Below, one piece after another: positions 8,602 to 16,642 of a DNA stretch of 64,000 bases. The DNA comes from Bradyrhizobium sp. CIAT3101 (GTDB taxonomy: Bacteria > Pseudomonadota > Alphaproteobacteria > Rhizobiales > Xanthobacteraceae). The translations under genes were made by a program, and so were the position numbers. The notes under the pieces were generated by a model. That model made no database searches. It saw only the letters and a list, made by a program, of their open reading frames with translations, and was not told the DNA's origin. The stretch is taken from assembly GCF_029714945.1 (NCBI RefSeq), contig NZ_CP121634.1, positions 5,477,001 to 5,541,000 on the forward strand, read 5' to 3'. Positions within the stretch are counted from its first letter, which is position 1. Each line of letters opens with the position of its first letter.

Positions 8602-10338
8602 GTGACTTCCTTTGGACGCGTCATTTCGGTACGCGGATCGCTCGCCCGGGTCGGGCTTCTGGCGGCAAGCCAGATGCCGGTCTCGGAGGTTCGGGCCACC
8701 GTCGGCCGCTTCGTCAGCATCCGCTGCGCCAGCTCGGTCATCGTCGCCATGATCACCGAGGTGTCCTGCGAGAACTTGTCGAGCCCCGACTACATCGCCA
8801 TCGCCTCGGTCGACCTGCTCGGCGAGATCCTCAATGCCGCCGACAAGGCCAAATTCCAGCGCGGCGTCACCAACTATCCCACCATCGGCGATGCGGTCGA
8901 CCTGATCACCAGCCAGGAGCTGCGCACCATCTACGCGCCGACCGGCTCGGACCAGATCAATGTCGGCTTCCTCCAGCAGGACCGTTCCGTCGTCGCCTAT
9001 GTCGATATCGAGGAAATGCTCTCCAAGCACTTTGCGGTGCTGGGGTCGACCGGCGTCGGTAAATCGACCGGCGTGTCGCTGCTGCTCAACGAGATCCTGA
9101 AAGCGCGGCCCAACCTGCGCATCTTCCTGCTCGACGTGCACAACGAATATGGCCGCTGCTTTGGCGACCGCGCGCTGGTGCTCAACCCGCGAAACCTGAA
9201 GCTGCCGTTCTGGCTGTTCAATTTCGAGGAAATCGTCGACGTGCTGTTCGGCGGCCGCGCCGGCGTGCCGGAGGAGCTCGACGTCCTCGCCGAAGTCATC
9301 CCGATGGCCAAGGGCATCTACACGCAATACCAGAACACCGATCGGCTCGGCCTGAAGCGCGTCGATCCCAAGCAGATCGGCTTCACCGTCGACACGCCGG
9401 TGCCGTATCGTCTGGTCGATCTGATCTCGCTGATCGACGAGCGCATGGGCAAGCTGGAGAACCGCTCTTCGCGCATCATCTATCACAAGCTGATCTCGCG
9501 CATCGAAGCCGTGAAGAACGATCCGCGCTACGCCTTCATGTTCGACAACGCCAATGTCGGCGGCGACACCATGGCCGAGGTGATCAGCCATCTGTTCCGC
9601 CTGCCTGCCAACGGCAAGCCGATGACGGTGATGCAGCTCGCCGGATTCCCGGCGGAGGTCATCGATTCCGTCGTCTCGGTGCTTTGCCGCATGGCGTTCG
9701 ATTTCGGCCTGTGGAGCGACGGCGTCTCGCCGATGCTGTTCGTCTGCGAGGAAGCGCACCGTTACGCTTCCGCCGACCGCAATATCGGCTTCGGTCCGAC
9801 CCGCAAGGCCGTCTCGCGCATTGCCAAGGAAGGCCGTAAATACGGCGTCTATCTCGGCCTGATCACGCAGCGTCCCGCCGAGCTCGACGCCACCATCATC
9901 TCCCAGTGCAACACGCTGTTCACGATGCGTCTTGCCAACGACCGCGACCAGGCACTGCTGCGCGCCGCGGTGTCGGACGCGGCCGCGAACCTGCTGTCCT
10001 TCGTGCCCTCGCTCGGCACCCGCGAGGTGCTGGCGTTCGGCGAAGGCGTCGCACTGCCGACGCGGTTGCGCTTCAAGGAGGTGCCGCCGCACCAACTGCC
10101 GCGCGGCGAAGCCACCATCGCGAGCGTGCCGTCGATCACGTCGGGTCACGACATGCATTTCGTCGGCGCGGTGCTCGAGCGCTGGCGCGGCGCGACCTCG
10201 CAGCGCGACGTCCCGAACGACCCGGTGTTCCAGGCGCCGACGGCCAAGACGCTGGCGCCGGCCGAGACACCGATGCTGCAGCCCTCGATGGGCCTCGATC
10301 CGGACCGCTTCTCGCTGCTGAAGAAACCGCTCAGGTAA
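8602..10338 (+). CDS. HerA-like ATPase (DUF87 domain)
   Basis: A 578-residue ATPase read from GTG at 8602. The N-terminus (FGRVISVRGSLARVGL, then VGRFVSIRC) looks like a HAS-barrel. The Walker A motif is LGSTGVGKSTGVSLLL near residue 148, with the following strand IFLLDVHNEYG. A Walker B-type strand MLFVCEEAHRY and a sensor region GLITQRPAELDATIISQCNTLF complete a HerA/FtsK-like hexameric motor. Archaeal and bacterial HerA proteins translocate DNA, usually with the nuclease NurA in resection or with a defence nuclease. No NurA, Sir2 or DUF4297 partner lies next to it, so it is an orphan and its role is unknown. The family call is secure. Confidence 0.88.
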   Translation: MTSFGRVISVRGSLARVGLLAASQMPVSEVRATVGRFVSIRCASSVIVAMITEVSCENLSSPDYIAIASVDLLGEILNAADKAKFQRGVTNYPTIGDAVDLITSQELRTIYAPTGSDQINVGFLQQDRSVVAYVDIEEMLSKHFAVLGSTGVGKSTGVSLLLNEILKARPNLRIFLLDVHNEYGRCFGDRALVLNPRNLKLPFWLFNFEEIVDVLFGGRAGVPEELDVLAEVIPMAKGIYTQYQNTDRLGLKRVDPKQIGFTVDTPVPYRLVDLISLIDERMGKLENRSSRIIYHKLISRIEAVKNDPRYAFMFDNANVGGDTMAEVISHLFRLPANGKPMTVMQLAGFPAEVIDSVVSVLCRMAFDFGLWSDGVSPMLFVCEEAHRYASADRNIGFGPTRKAVSRIAKEGRKYGVYLGLITQRPAELDATIISQCNTLFTMRLANDRDQALLRAAVSDAAANLLSFVPSLGTREVLAFGEGVALPTRLRFKEVPPHQLPRGEATIASVPSITSGHDMHFVGAVLERWRGATSQRDVPNDPVFQAPTAKTLAPAETPMLQPSMGLDPDRFSLLKKPLR

Positions 10339-10368
10339 GGCGTAGACATCGCTTCCGCGAATGCCGCT

Positions 10369-10470
10369 GTCATGCCCCGGCTTGACCGGGGCATCCAGTA
10401 CGCCGCGGCCCTTCCGTATCACGCACCGTCTCGGATTACTGGATCGCCCGATTAAATCGGGCGATGACAC
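10369..10470. repeat. Compound palindromic element (RPE-like), copy A
   Basis: The element runs GTCATGCCCCGG...CCGGGGCATCCAGTA, about 40 nt, then TACTGGATCGCCCG...CGGGCGATGAC. It contains two strong hairpins (10373-10393 and 10444-10464), and the CCAGTA/TACTGG inner arms also pair, giving a nested palindrome of about 100 bp. A related copy lies at 48381-48482. It follows the HerA-like stop and may terminate its transcript. It resembles the repetitive palindromic elements of Bradyrhizobium genomes. Confidence 0.8.
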
Positions 10471-10559
10471 CGAGTTTGTGGCACGCGCCCCGCGAAACGT
10501 CGCGACACATTGAGGCGGCCTCCCGCATCGACTATGGTTGCCGGCCCCAAGCCGGAACC

Positions 10560-11144
10560 ATGCCCATGACAAAGCCCGCGCAACGCTTCCCCGCACCCGC
10601 TCTCGACACGCTCCCTGACGACATCCGCACCCGTCTCCTCGCCGTGCAGGAGAAGAGCGGCTTCGTACCCAACGTGTTTCTGACGCTGGCCTACCGGCCC
10701 GATGAGTTCCGCGCCTTCTTCGCCTATCACGACGCGCTGATGGAGAAGGACAGCGGCCTCACCAAGGCCGAGCGCGAGATGATCGTGGTGGCGACTTCGG
10801 CGGCCAACCAGTGCCAATATTGCGTGATCGCCCATGGCGCGATCCTGCGCATCCGCGCCAAGAATCCGCTGATCGCCGACCAGGTCGCGATCAATTACCG
10901 CAAGGCCGACATCACGCCGCGGCAAAAGGCGATGCTCGATTTCGCGATGAAGATCTCGGCCGACGCGCAACGGATATCCGAGGAGGATTTCGCAAGCCTC
11001 GCCCCGCACGGCTTCAGCGACGACGATATCTGGGACATCGCGGCGATCGCGGCCTTCTTCGCGCTGTCGAATCGTCTGGCGAATTTCACCGGCATGCGGC
11101 CGAATGACGAATTCTACCTGATGGGACGACTGCCCAAGACATGA
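10560..11144 (+). CDS. AhpD-like / carboxymuconolactone decarboxylase family protein
   Basis: A protein of about 194 residues, read from ATG at 10560 (MPMTKPAQRF); an ATG six bases later follows a GGAA at better spacing and may be the true start. The redox motif CQYCVIAHG, preceded by LTKAEREMIVVATSAANQ, is the CxxC-x3-H signature of AhpD/CMD peroxidase-related proteins, and the C-terminal part (NRLANFTGMRPNDEFYLMGR) is typical of the peroxidase-related enzyme subgroup. A thiol-dependent peroxidase or alkylhydroperoxidase role is expected. The stop overlaps the next gene by ATGA, so the two are probably cotranslated. Confidence 0.82.
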   Translation: MPMTKPAQRFPAPALDTLPDDIRTRLLAVQEKSGFVPNVFLTLAYRPDEFRAFFAYHDALMEKDSGLTKAEREMIVVATSAANQCQYCVIAHGAILRIRAKNPLIADQVAINYRKADITPRQKAMLDFAMKISADAQRISEEDFASLAPHGFSDDDIWDIAAIAAFFALSNRLANFTGMRPNDEFYLMGRLPKT

Positions 11145-11620
11145 CGGAGCTCGACTGGACGGAAATCCTGCTGCGCCTCGGTGTCGCGACGCTTGCCGGC
11201 AGCGCGATCGGGCTCAACCGCGATCTGCATGGCAATCCGATCGGGTTGAAGACGCTCGGCATCGTCGGCCTCTCCACCGCGACCATAGTCCTGCTCGCGT
11301 TGCAGCTCGCCGAGCCCAGCAGAGTTGCCGATGCGACGAGCCGAGTCATCCAGGGCATCCTCATCGGCATTGGCTTCCTCGGCGCCGGCGTGATCGTCCA
11401 CGAGAGCGATCGATTTCGCGTCCGCGGTCTGACCAGTGCCGCCTGCACCTTCCTTGCCGCATGCCTCGGCGTCGTCTGCGGCGCCGGACAGTGGAGGATC
11501 GTTGTGGTCGCGTTGGCGCTGGCCTTCGCTGTGCTCACGATCGGCCGCCGGATCGAGCACTGGGTGCACCGAATGCTCGGCGGCAAGGACGAGTCGCACG
11601 GGGATCACAGGCAAACGTAG
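11141..11620 (+). CDS. MgtC/SapB-family membrane protein
   Basis: A 159-residue protein with four to five hydrophobic segments. The motif AGSAIGLNRDLHGNPIGLKTLGIVGLSTA corresponds to the MgtC signature (G-x-E/N-R-x(6)-G-L-R/K-T), and GFLGAGVIV...VRGLTSAACTFLAACLG is the second conserved block. It lacks the extended C-terminal ACT-like domain of virulence-type MgtC, so it belongs to the short membrane-only branch. MgtC proteins affect survival in low magnesium and acid stress. It is translationally coupled to the AhpD-like gene through an ATGA overlap. Substrate or partner is unknown. Confidence 0.85.
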   Translation: MTELDWTEILLRLGVATLAGSAIGLNRDLHGNPIGLKTLGIVGLSTATIVLLALQLAEPSRVADATSRVIQGILIGIGFLGAGVIVHESDRFRVRGLTSAACTFLAACLGVVCGAGQWRIVVVALALAFAVLTIGRRIEHWVHRMLGGKDESHGDHRQT

Positions 11621-11725
11621 CGCCCCTTGCTCAAATCTTCCGCTCGCATCTTGGTCAGAAGCGCTGATAATTGCCCCGAAGAATTCGGTGGTCGCTGGCT
11701 CGACGACCGTTCCGACCTGAGAGAC

Positions 11726-12391
11726 ATGATGGACAGCAGTGCTCACACTCCCGACGACGTCACGTTCGACTTCCGCGAGCTATCGGCGCGCGACAAGTAC
11801 AAGCTGCTGATCGGCACCGTCGTACCGCGGCCGATCGCGCTGGTGACGACGGTTGATCCCGCAGGGAAGATCAACGCAGCGCCATTCAGCTTCTTCAATT
11901 GCCTGTCGGCCGATCCGCCGATCCTCGCGCTCGGCGTCGAGAACCATCCGGACATGCGGTTCAAGGACACCGGTCTCAACATCCGCCTGACCGAGGTCTT
12001 CACCGTCAACATCGTCTCGCACGCGATTGCCGAGGCGATGCATGTCTGCGCCGTGCCGTTCGCGCCGGAGCATGACGAGTTGAAGGCCGCTGGGCTAACC
12101 GCCATGCCGGGCAAGACCGTGGCGTCGCCCTGGATCAAGGAAGCGCCGGCCGCGTTCGAATGCCGCCGCCACATCACGCTCGAACTCGGCAAATCGCGTC
12201 AGATCATCATGGGCGAGATTCTGTTCGCGCATTACCATTCAGACGTCGTCGACGCCGAACGCCTGCACATCGACCCTGCCAGGCTCGATGCCATCGCCAG
12301 GCTCGGCGGCAGCACCTGCGCGACCATTCGCGATCGTTTCGACATGGAGACGCCGACGCTGGACGACTACTGGAGCCAGCGGCAGGCGTAG
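11726..12391 (+). CDS. Flavin reductase-like FMN-binding protein
   Basis: A protein of about 221 residues. The start is ATG at 11726 or 11729 (MMDSSAHTPDDVTFDF), with GAGAG just upstream; the open frame extends further 5' but that part is not protein-like. The core YKLLIGTVVPRPIALVTTVDPAGKINAAPFSFFNCLSADPPI is the signature of the flavin reductase-like domain, a split-barrel FMN binder; NPVxRPI-type residues and the APFS motif are intact. Such proteins supply reduced flavin to monooxygenases or act as stand-alone FMN oxidoreductases. No two-component monooxygenase is adjacent. It follows the MgtC gene on the same strand after about 105 nt. Confidence 0.85.
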   Translation: MMDSSAHTPDDVTFDFRELSARDKYKLLIGTVVPRPIALVTTVDPAGKINAAPFSFFNCLSADPPILALGVENHPDMRFKDTGLNIRLTEVFTVNIVSHAIAEAMHVCAVPFAPEHDELKAAGLTAMPGKTVASPWIKEAPAAFECRRHITLELGKSRQIIMGEILFAHYHSDVVDAERLHIDPARLDAIARLGGSTCATIRDRFDMETPTLDDYWSQRQA

Positions 12392-12398
12392 CACTGCT

Positions 12399-12632
12399 TC
12401 AGGCCTCCTCGACCTCGAGCGTGATCGACACCTTGAGACACGGGTCGTGCTGGCTTTCCCGGACATCCACGACGACATGATGGGCCGTGCCGGCAACGAA
12501 CGCGTCGCGAGCTATGGACACGCCGGTGAGCACCGCCTCCTTGCGCGCGCCTTCCGCGTTGGCGAAGTCCTGCCCAGTCTCATCGCGAATGAAGCGGCCG
12601 TTCTCGTGGATGTCGAAATGAAATCGGGGCAT
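12399..12632 (-). CDS. DUF6894 domain protein
   Basis: A 77-residue protein MPRFHFDIHENGRFIRDETGQDF...GARKEA matching DUF6894, a small family abundant in bradyrhizobia with unknown function. A GAGG site lies 5 nt before the ATG. It is downstream of the Crp/Fnr regulator gene on the same strand with only 7 nt between them, so they probably form a two-gene operon. Nothing in it indicates membrane location or catalysis. Confidence 0.82.
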   Translation of the reverse strand: MPRFHFDIHENGRFIRDETGQDFANAEGARKEAVLTGVSIARDAFVAGTAHHVVVDVRESQHDPCLKVSITLEVEEA

Positions 12633-12639
12633 CGGCGCC

Positions 12640-13404
12640 TCAAAGGGTTGGCGACTGGTGCAAATAACGGTCGTCGAAATCGGCGAGTTCCAAAAATTTC
12701 CGTTCGTCGAGCACGGTGGCGTGGCCCCGATGGAACTCGACGATCCCTTCCTGGCGCAATTGCTTGATGACGCGGTTGGCGTGAACTGCGGTAATCCCGA
12801 GCGCTTCGCCGATCTGCTCCTGGGTCAGCGGCATCTCGAAACTCGCCCCGTCGACGCGCCCGATGATCCTCAGGCGCTCGCGCAATTCGATCATGACATG
12901 GGCGAGCCGCGCCGGCGCAGGACGCTGGCCGACATTGACGATCCATTCGCGAAACATCGCGGCATCGATCAGCGTGTCGCGCCAGAACAGCTCGGCGACG
13001 ACAGGCCTGCGGCGATGCAGCTTTTGCAGCGTCTCGTGGCTGATGAAGCCGAGCGTCGCCGGCGTCAGCGTCGACAAATCATGGTCCATCACGTGCAGGA
13101 ACAGGCTCATCAGGTCCGGAATCTCGCCGGGGATGTGGAGCGAAAGGATCTGCCGCTTGCCGTTTGCGATCGTCTTGGAACGCGCGCAGAATCCGTCGGC
13201 GATCAGGCAGCAGTCGGTCGCGCGCTCGCCGTCGCGCACCACCGCCGTTTCGGCGGGGTACTGCCGCACCGAAATCGGAAGGGCTTCGATCTCGCTGATG
13301 TCCTCGTCCGCGATCGCGGACGAGATGCGCAGGCGCTTGATGAGCGCCGCGCGGATCGCGTCGCTGGGCACGTCGTTTGCTCCGGTCGTGGAGATGGAAC
13401 TCAT
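12640..13404 (-). CDS. Crp/Fnr-family transcriptional regulator
   Basis: A protein of 254 residues read from ATG at 13404 (MSSISTTGAND); a longer frame to 13488 is rejected because it overlaps the promoter region of the divergent gene. An N-terminal cyclic-nucleotide-binding-type beta-roll (SVRQYPAETAVVRDGERATDCCLIADGFCAR) is followed by the dimer helix and a C-terminal winged helix (MPLTQEQIGEALGITAVHANRVIKQLRQEGIV). It lacks the N-terminal cysteine cluster of FNR and FixK2-type context, so oxygen sensing through Fe-S is unlikely. This subgroup is widespread in bradyrhizobia with unknown effectors. It is followed at once by DUF6894. Confidence 0.88.
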   Translation of the reverse strand: MSSISTTGANDVPSDAIRAALIKRLRISSAIADEDISEIEALPISVRQYPAETAVVRDGERATDCCLIADGFCARSKTIANGKRQILSLHIPGEIPDLMSLFLHVMDHDLSTLTPATLGFISHETLQKLHRRRPVVAELFWRDTLIDAAMFREWIVNVGQRPAPARLAHVMIELRERLRIIGRVDGASFEMPLTQEQIGEALGITAVHANRVIKQLRQEGIVEFHRGHATVLDERKFLELADFDDRYLHQSPTL

Positions 13405-13517
13405 GGCGCCGCAGCGCCGTCGGGATAAAAACCCGCAATCCACCAGCCCGGTTCCAACAAAAGTTAAGGACGCGAATTGGCTGCACATGGTTGGCTTGGC
13501 GCTCGAAAGGGCAAACC

Positions 13518-13721
13518 ATGACCAAAAAGCGCAACCGAACGCGTCCCGCCCTGTCCCTTCAGGAACGCCTGGACAAGTTCACACAGGACGCGCGTGCCGC
13601 GGCAAAGAAACTGCCGCCCGGCGCAGAGCGTCACGCGATGTTGCAGAAGGTCCGCGACGGCGAAGCCGCCTCCGAGATGGAGCGCGCGTTATCCTCACCC
13701 GCTCCGGAGGCTCCGAAATAA
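13518..13721 (+). CDS. Small conserved hypothetical protein
   Basis: A 67-residue basic, helical protein (MTKKRNRTRPALSLQERL...) with AAGGG correctly spaced before the ATG. It has no signal peptide or membrane segment. The motif SLQERLDKFTQDARAAAKKLPPGAERHAMLQKVRDGEAA is a helix pair of the type found in many short rhizobial proteins of unknown function. It diverges from the Crp/Fnr gene. I do not recognise a characterised homologue. Confidence 0.7.
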   Translation: MTKKRNRTRPALSLQERLDKFTQDARAAAKKLPPGAERHAMLQKVRDGEAASEMERALSSPAPEAPK

Positions 13722-13755
13722 TCGGCGCGGCCCGAGGCCGCAAAGCACGCCAATG

Positions 13756-13899
13756 CTAGTGCTTGTCCATCAGCGGAAGCGCCGGCGCGAAGCGCTCCGC
13801 GAAGGTCAGTGTCCTGGCCTGGTGGACTGCGGCAAACGAAGCCGAGATTCCGACCGAAGCCACCGCGAGCAAGGCAATTGCGAAAACCATACGGCGCAT
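13756..13899 (-). CDS. Very small predicted exported protein (47 aa)
   Basis: Read from ATG at 13899 (MRRMVFAIALLAVASVGIS), preceded by an excellent AGGAGG with 5-nt spacing, which decides the start. Residues 1-27 form a signal peptide or membrane anchor with possible cleavage after SFA, leaving a mature part of only about 20 residues (VHQARTLTFAERFAPALP...). The strong ribosome site argues it is a genuine gene despite its size. Function unknown; the mature peptide is too short to be an enzyme and could be a membrane-associated microprotein. Confidence 0.65.
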   Translation of the reverse strand: MRRMVFAIALLAVASVGISASFAAVHQARTLTFAERFAPALPLMDKH

Positions 13900-14167
13900 G
13901 TTCGCCTCCTGTGTGAGCTCGATACCCCTATTGGTGGGATGGCTCTGTTTCAGGACGGTTTCGTCGGCGCGGAAAATGATTTCGCTCAAGCGGCTGTGAT
14001 CGGATTCGGCTTACCGGACCGCAAGTCGTAACCAACTCATAAGTATCGCTGTCGTTTTGCGGCCAGCACGAGCGGGGAATTTCACGCCCGCGATCACGAT
14101 CATGAATCGCAAGACGGCCGCGACGAGCAGCATTTGCTCGATTGCAGAGTGTTCGAGGAATAGTCAG

Positions 14168-14323
14168 ATGAAAATCGTCATCGAAAGGCTCAATGGTCTG
14201 TGGCACCTCATCGTCGGATCGAGTCGGATCCGCACGCCCTTCCTGGAAACCCAGGACCGCGCGCTGGTCGTCACTTACGCCCGGCGTGTCTACCCCGGCG
14301 CCAAGATCTTCCAGCGCGACTGA
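14168..14323 (+). CDS. Small hypothetical protein (51 aa)
   Basis: MKIVIERLNGLWHLIVGSSR... is read from ATG at 14168 after AGGAA. The short beta-rich sequence ends in ARRVYPGAKIFQRD. It resembles tiny DUF2188-like or uncharacterised rhizobial proteins, but I cannot name the family with certainty. It converges on the ParB-like gene, leaving 16 nt between the stops. Confidence 0.55.
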   Translation: MKIVIERLNGLWHLIVGSSRIRTPFLETQDRALVVTYARRVYPGAKIFQRD

Positions 14324-14339
14324 TGCAAGCGGGCGCGCC

Positions 14340-14966
14340 TCAATCGTCCGATGCCGGGCCGCACCAGCCGGGCAGATAGACTGCGTCCTTGCTCTTGGCC
14401 GCGGCCAGAGCTTTCTCGAGCGCCTTGTCGAAATTGGCATCGACCGCCTTGCGCGTCAGCTTGCGGCGCAGGAAATCGGCCCACAGAAATTCGGAGAACG
14501 GCGTGGTGTCCTTGGCGAAGCCGCCCATGCGGCGGAGCTCGCCGGCAAGGCTGCGGAACGGATCGTCCTTGAGGTCGACGACCGATTTCGGCAGATCGCG
14601 GAAGGGGCGACGCTCGCCCTTGCTGTCGTAAGGATAGACCCAGCGCTTGTTGTCCATCACGCCCCAGAACGCCTCGCGCTCGACCATGCGGAGATCGCCG
14701 ACAACCGTCACCAGCACCTGCTTGATGCCCTCGTCGTGCAGCGCGCGGCCGAGATGGTGATGGTCGATCACGTAGTAACGTCCGTCAGGTCCGTAGACGA
14801 CAGGGATCATGTGGGTGCCGAGCAGATCGGACTGCTTCTTCTTGTCGTGCTCGCGCCAGCGCTTGCGCTTCTCCTTGACCTCGCGCATGCCGACCGTCAT
14901 CTGCGTTGGTCGAAGCGACAGGATCGGCACCGGGTGCACTCTCGGCTCGCGTGCGTTGGGGGTCAT
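14340..14966 (-). CDS. ParB-like nuclease-fold protein (ParBc_2 type)
   Basis: A 208-residue protein. The central block MIPVVYGPDGRYYVIDHHHLGRALHDEG is the hallmark of the ParB-like family Pfam ParBc_2, which keeps the ParB/sulfiredoxin fold with a DHHH motif. There is no ParB helix-turn-helix or C-terminal dimer domain and no parA nearby, so it is not a partition protein. Function of this subgroup is uncharacterised; the fold suggests nucleotide (CTP/ATP) handling or nuclease activity. It stands alone, flanked by small hypothetical genes. Confidence 0.82.
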   Translation of the reverse strand: MTPNAREPRVHPVPILSLRPTQMTVGMREVKEKRKRWREHDKKKQSDLLGTHMIPVVYGPDGRYYVIDHHHLGRALHDEGIKQVLVTVVGDLRMVEREAFWGVMDNKRWVYPYDSKGERRPFRDLPKSVVDLKDDPFRSLAGELRRMGGFAKDTTPFSEFLWADFLRRKLTRKAVDANFDKALEKALAAAKSKDAVYLPGWCGPASDD

Positions 14967-15294
14967 GATCGAGGCCTCTCAGTTGGTTGCCAAAGCTTGT
15001 GGTTGCGAAGGCGGGTCAGGGTTCCCGATTATGCCATGGGCCCTGCGGCGGCAACATGCGTTCGCAGCGCCAGGCGCCATTGTCCAAGCGATTGTTGCAG
15101 CGCAACCCGCGGCCCTGACACCGGGATGACAAGCCGCTCCGACGCTCGTTCGCGGCGCGGAAGACGGCGGGCGAAAAATGCTCAGACGATGATAATGCGA
15201 ATGCGCAATGCACGTGCGCGGTGAGAAGATTTTCTGCAACCCCTGTGTCGCCTATGCTATCTAAAAATCGCTGCTTCGGAGTAATCCCCGCCCC
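14967..15294. other. Intergenic region without recognisable gene
   Basis: A 328-nt gap between the divergent ParB-like gene and the next plus-strand gene. Short overlapping frames on both strands lack ribosome sites and a plausible amino-acid composition. A GCTATCTAAAAAT stretch near 15257 might contain a -10 element for the downstream gene. Nothing else is evident. Confidence 0.45.
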
Positions 15295-15642
15295 ATGAAA
15301 TCCCAGCGGCCCATAACCTCGGACGATGAGCACAGGGTGCTCCAGTTCAGGCCGCGCACGACGCCTTCCCCGGTGGTCCGCCGCGGCAGTGGCGTGGTCC
15401 AGCCGCTGCACGTGCATGCGGCCCCCGAACCGCTGGACCTGTCCCGCTACGAGCAGCCGCGCGAGCAGCCGGATGACTTCCGCCATCGCATGCTCGCCAA
15501 CATCGCCGCGCTCGCCTTCACCATCGCGCTGACCGCGATCGGGATCTGGCTCGCCGTCAGCATCGCCGACCTCCGCCGGACCCAGGATTGCGTGATGATG
15601 GGCCGCCGGGACTGCGTCAAGATCACGACCCCGCACATCTAG
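15295..15642 (+). CDS. Single-pass membrane protein, hypothetical
   Basis: A 115-residue protein with a charged, Pro-rich cytoplasmic N-terminus of about 65 residues, one transmembrane helix (MLANIAALAFTIALTAIGIW, around 66-90) and a short C-terminal tail with two cysteines (DCVMMGRRDCV). I do not recognise a characterised family, but the composition is protein-like over its full length. It precedes the lipid A fatty-acid cluster by 231 nt and is unlikely to be part of it. The ribosome site is weak: GGAG lies about 13 nt upstream. Confidence 0.68.
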   Translation: MKSQRPITSDDEHRVLQFRPRTTPSPVVRRGSGVVQPLHVHAAPEPLDLSRYEQPREQPDDFRHRMLANIAALAFTIALTAIGIWLAVSIADLRRTQDCVMMGRRDCVKITTPHI

Positions 15643-15873
15643 GCCCGGCCCGGCCCCCGAAGCACCGTCCCCGGCGGAAACGGCTCCGGACCGGCATCCC
15701 CAGGCCTGTCCCCACCCCTGTCCGGCTCCATTGAACTCAGGGCGGCGCTCCGATATACGGGCTTCCGACCCGTCCAGAGGGGGGTTAGAGGGCGTCATTC
15801 GGGGCGCGACGCCCACCCACCGTGCCACTCTGGGATATCTGACAAATACCAGCAATATATCAAAGGCTTAGTG

Positions 15874-16161
15874 ATGTCTTCCACATTCGATCAGGTCGCT
15901 ACGATCATCGCTGAAACCTGCGACATCCCGCGCGACACGATCACGCCGGATAGCCATGCCATCGACGACCTCGGTATCGACAGCCTCGATTTCCTGGACA
16001 TCGCGTTCGCGATCGACAAGCAGTTCGGCATCAAGCTGCCGCTGGAAAAGTGGACCCAGGAAGTCAACGACGGCAAGGCGACCACCGAGCAGTATTTCGT
16101 GCTGAAGAACCTGTGCGCGCGCATCGACGAACTGGTTGCCGCCAAGGGCGCGAGCGCCTAA
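15874..16161 (+). CDS. acpXL: Acyl carrier protein AcpXL
   Basis: A 95-residue specialised acyl carrier protein for very-long-chain fatty acids of rhizobial lipid A. The phosphopantetheine site is Ser37 in [18 protein letters not shown], followed by the AcpXL-typical [13 protein letters not shown] and [16 protein letters not shown], which separate it from the housekeeping AcpP. I chose ATG at 15874; a GTG one codon upstream is an alternative. It begins a plus-strand run acpXL, fabZ-like, fabF2-like, fabF1-like, lpxXL that assembles and transfers 27-hydroxyoctacosanoate-type chains. The upstream 230 nt has no other gene and should contain the promoter. Confidence 0.93.
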   Translation: MSSTFDQVATIIAETCDIPRDTITPDSHAIDDLGIDSLDFLDIAFAIDKQFGIKLPLEKWTQEVNDGKATTEQYFVLKNLCARIDELVAAKGASA

Positions 16162-16171
16162 TCGGGCGGTC

Positions 16172-16642
16172 ATGCAACTCGAATACTTCCACATGATCGA
16201 TCGCATCGTCGACCTCAAGGTCGACGAGAAGACGATCGTCGTCGAGGCCCAGGTTCCCCAGGAGAGCACTGTCTTCGAGGGGCACTTCCCGGGCTATCCC
16301 TTGATGCCCGGCGTGCTGCTGATCGAATCGATGGCGCAGGCCTCGGGCTTTCTGCTGCTTGGCGTGCTCAAGTTCGAGCGCATGCCGATTCTCGCCGCGG
16401 TGAAGGAAGCCAAGGTGCGCGGTTCGGTGTTTCCGGGCGACCTGATGACCCTCGAGGCGAGCGTGGCCCATGAGGGCTCGGGCTATGCGATGACCGAGGC
16501 CAAGATCAGGGTCGGCGGCAAGCTGCGTGCGAATTCGACCCTCACCTTCACGCTGATTCCGTTCCCCAATGCGGATATGCGCGGATACATGGACGCGGTC
16601 GCAGCCCGCGTCGGCTTTCCGCAACAGGCCGTCTCGCCATGA
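16172..16642 (+). CDS. fabZXL: 3-hydroxyacyl-ACP dehydratase, FabZ-like (VLCFA)
   Basis: A 156-residue hot-dog-fold protein from ATG at 16172 (MQLEYFHMIDRIVDL). The catalytic pair is visible as His38 and Glu52 in GHFPGYPLMPGVLLIESMAQ. It would dehydrate 3-hydroxyacyl-AcpXL during chain elongation. It starts 10 nt after acpXL, and its stop overlaps the next gene by ATGA, so expression is coupled. It is homologous to FabZ but belongs to the lipid A VLCFA cluster and is probably not the housekeeping enzyme. Confidence 0.88.
   Translation: MQLEYFHMIDRIVDLKVDEKTIVVEAQVPQESTVFEGHFPGYPLMPGVLLIESMAQASGFLLLGVLKFERMPILAAVKEAKVRGSVFPGDLMTLEASVAHEGSGYAMTEAKIRVGGKLRANSTLTFTLIPFPNADMRGYMDAVAARVGFPQQAVSP

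Noticed and set aside
8593..10596. 667-codon minus-strand frame opposite the HerA-like gene
   Set aside because: Antisense shadow; the plus strand has Walker motifs, while this frame is rich in Arg, His and Asp without any domain.
13171..13230. Cysteines in the Crp/Fnr protein as an FNR-type iron-sulfur site
   Set aside because: They lie within the beta-roll and not in the spaced N-terminal cluster that FNR needs.
13405..13488. Longer start of the Crp/Fnr regulator
   Set aside because: The extension is not family-like and uses up the promoter region of the divergent small gene.
15016..15855. 279-codon minus-strand frame upstream of acpXL
   Set aside because: It overlaps the single-pass membrane protein gene on the other strand, lacks a ribosome site and has a biased composition.
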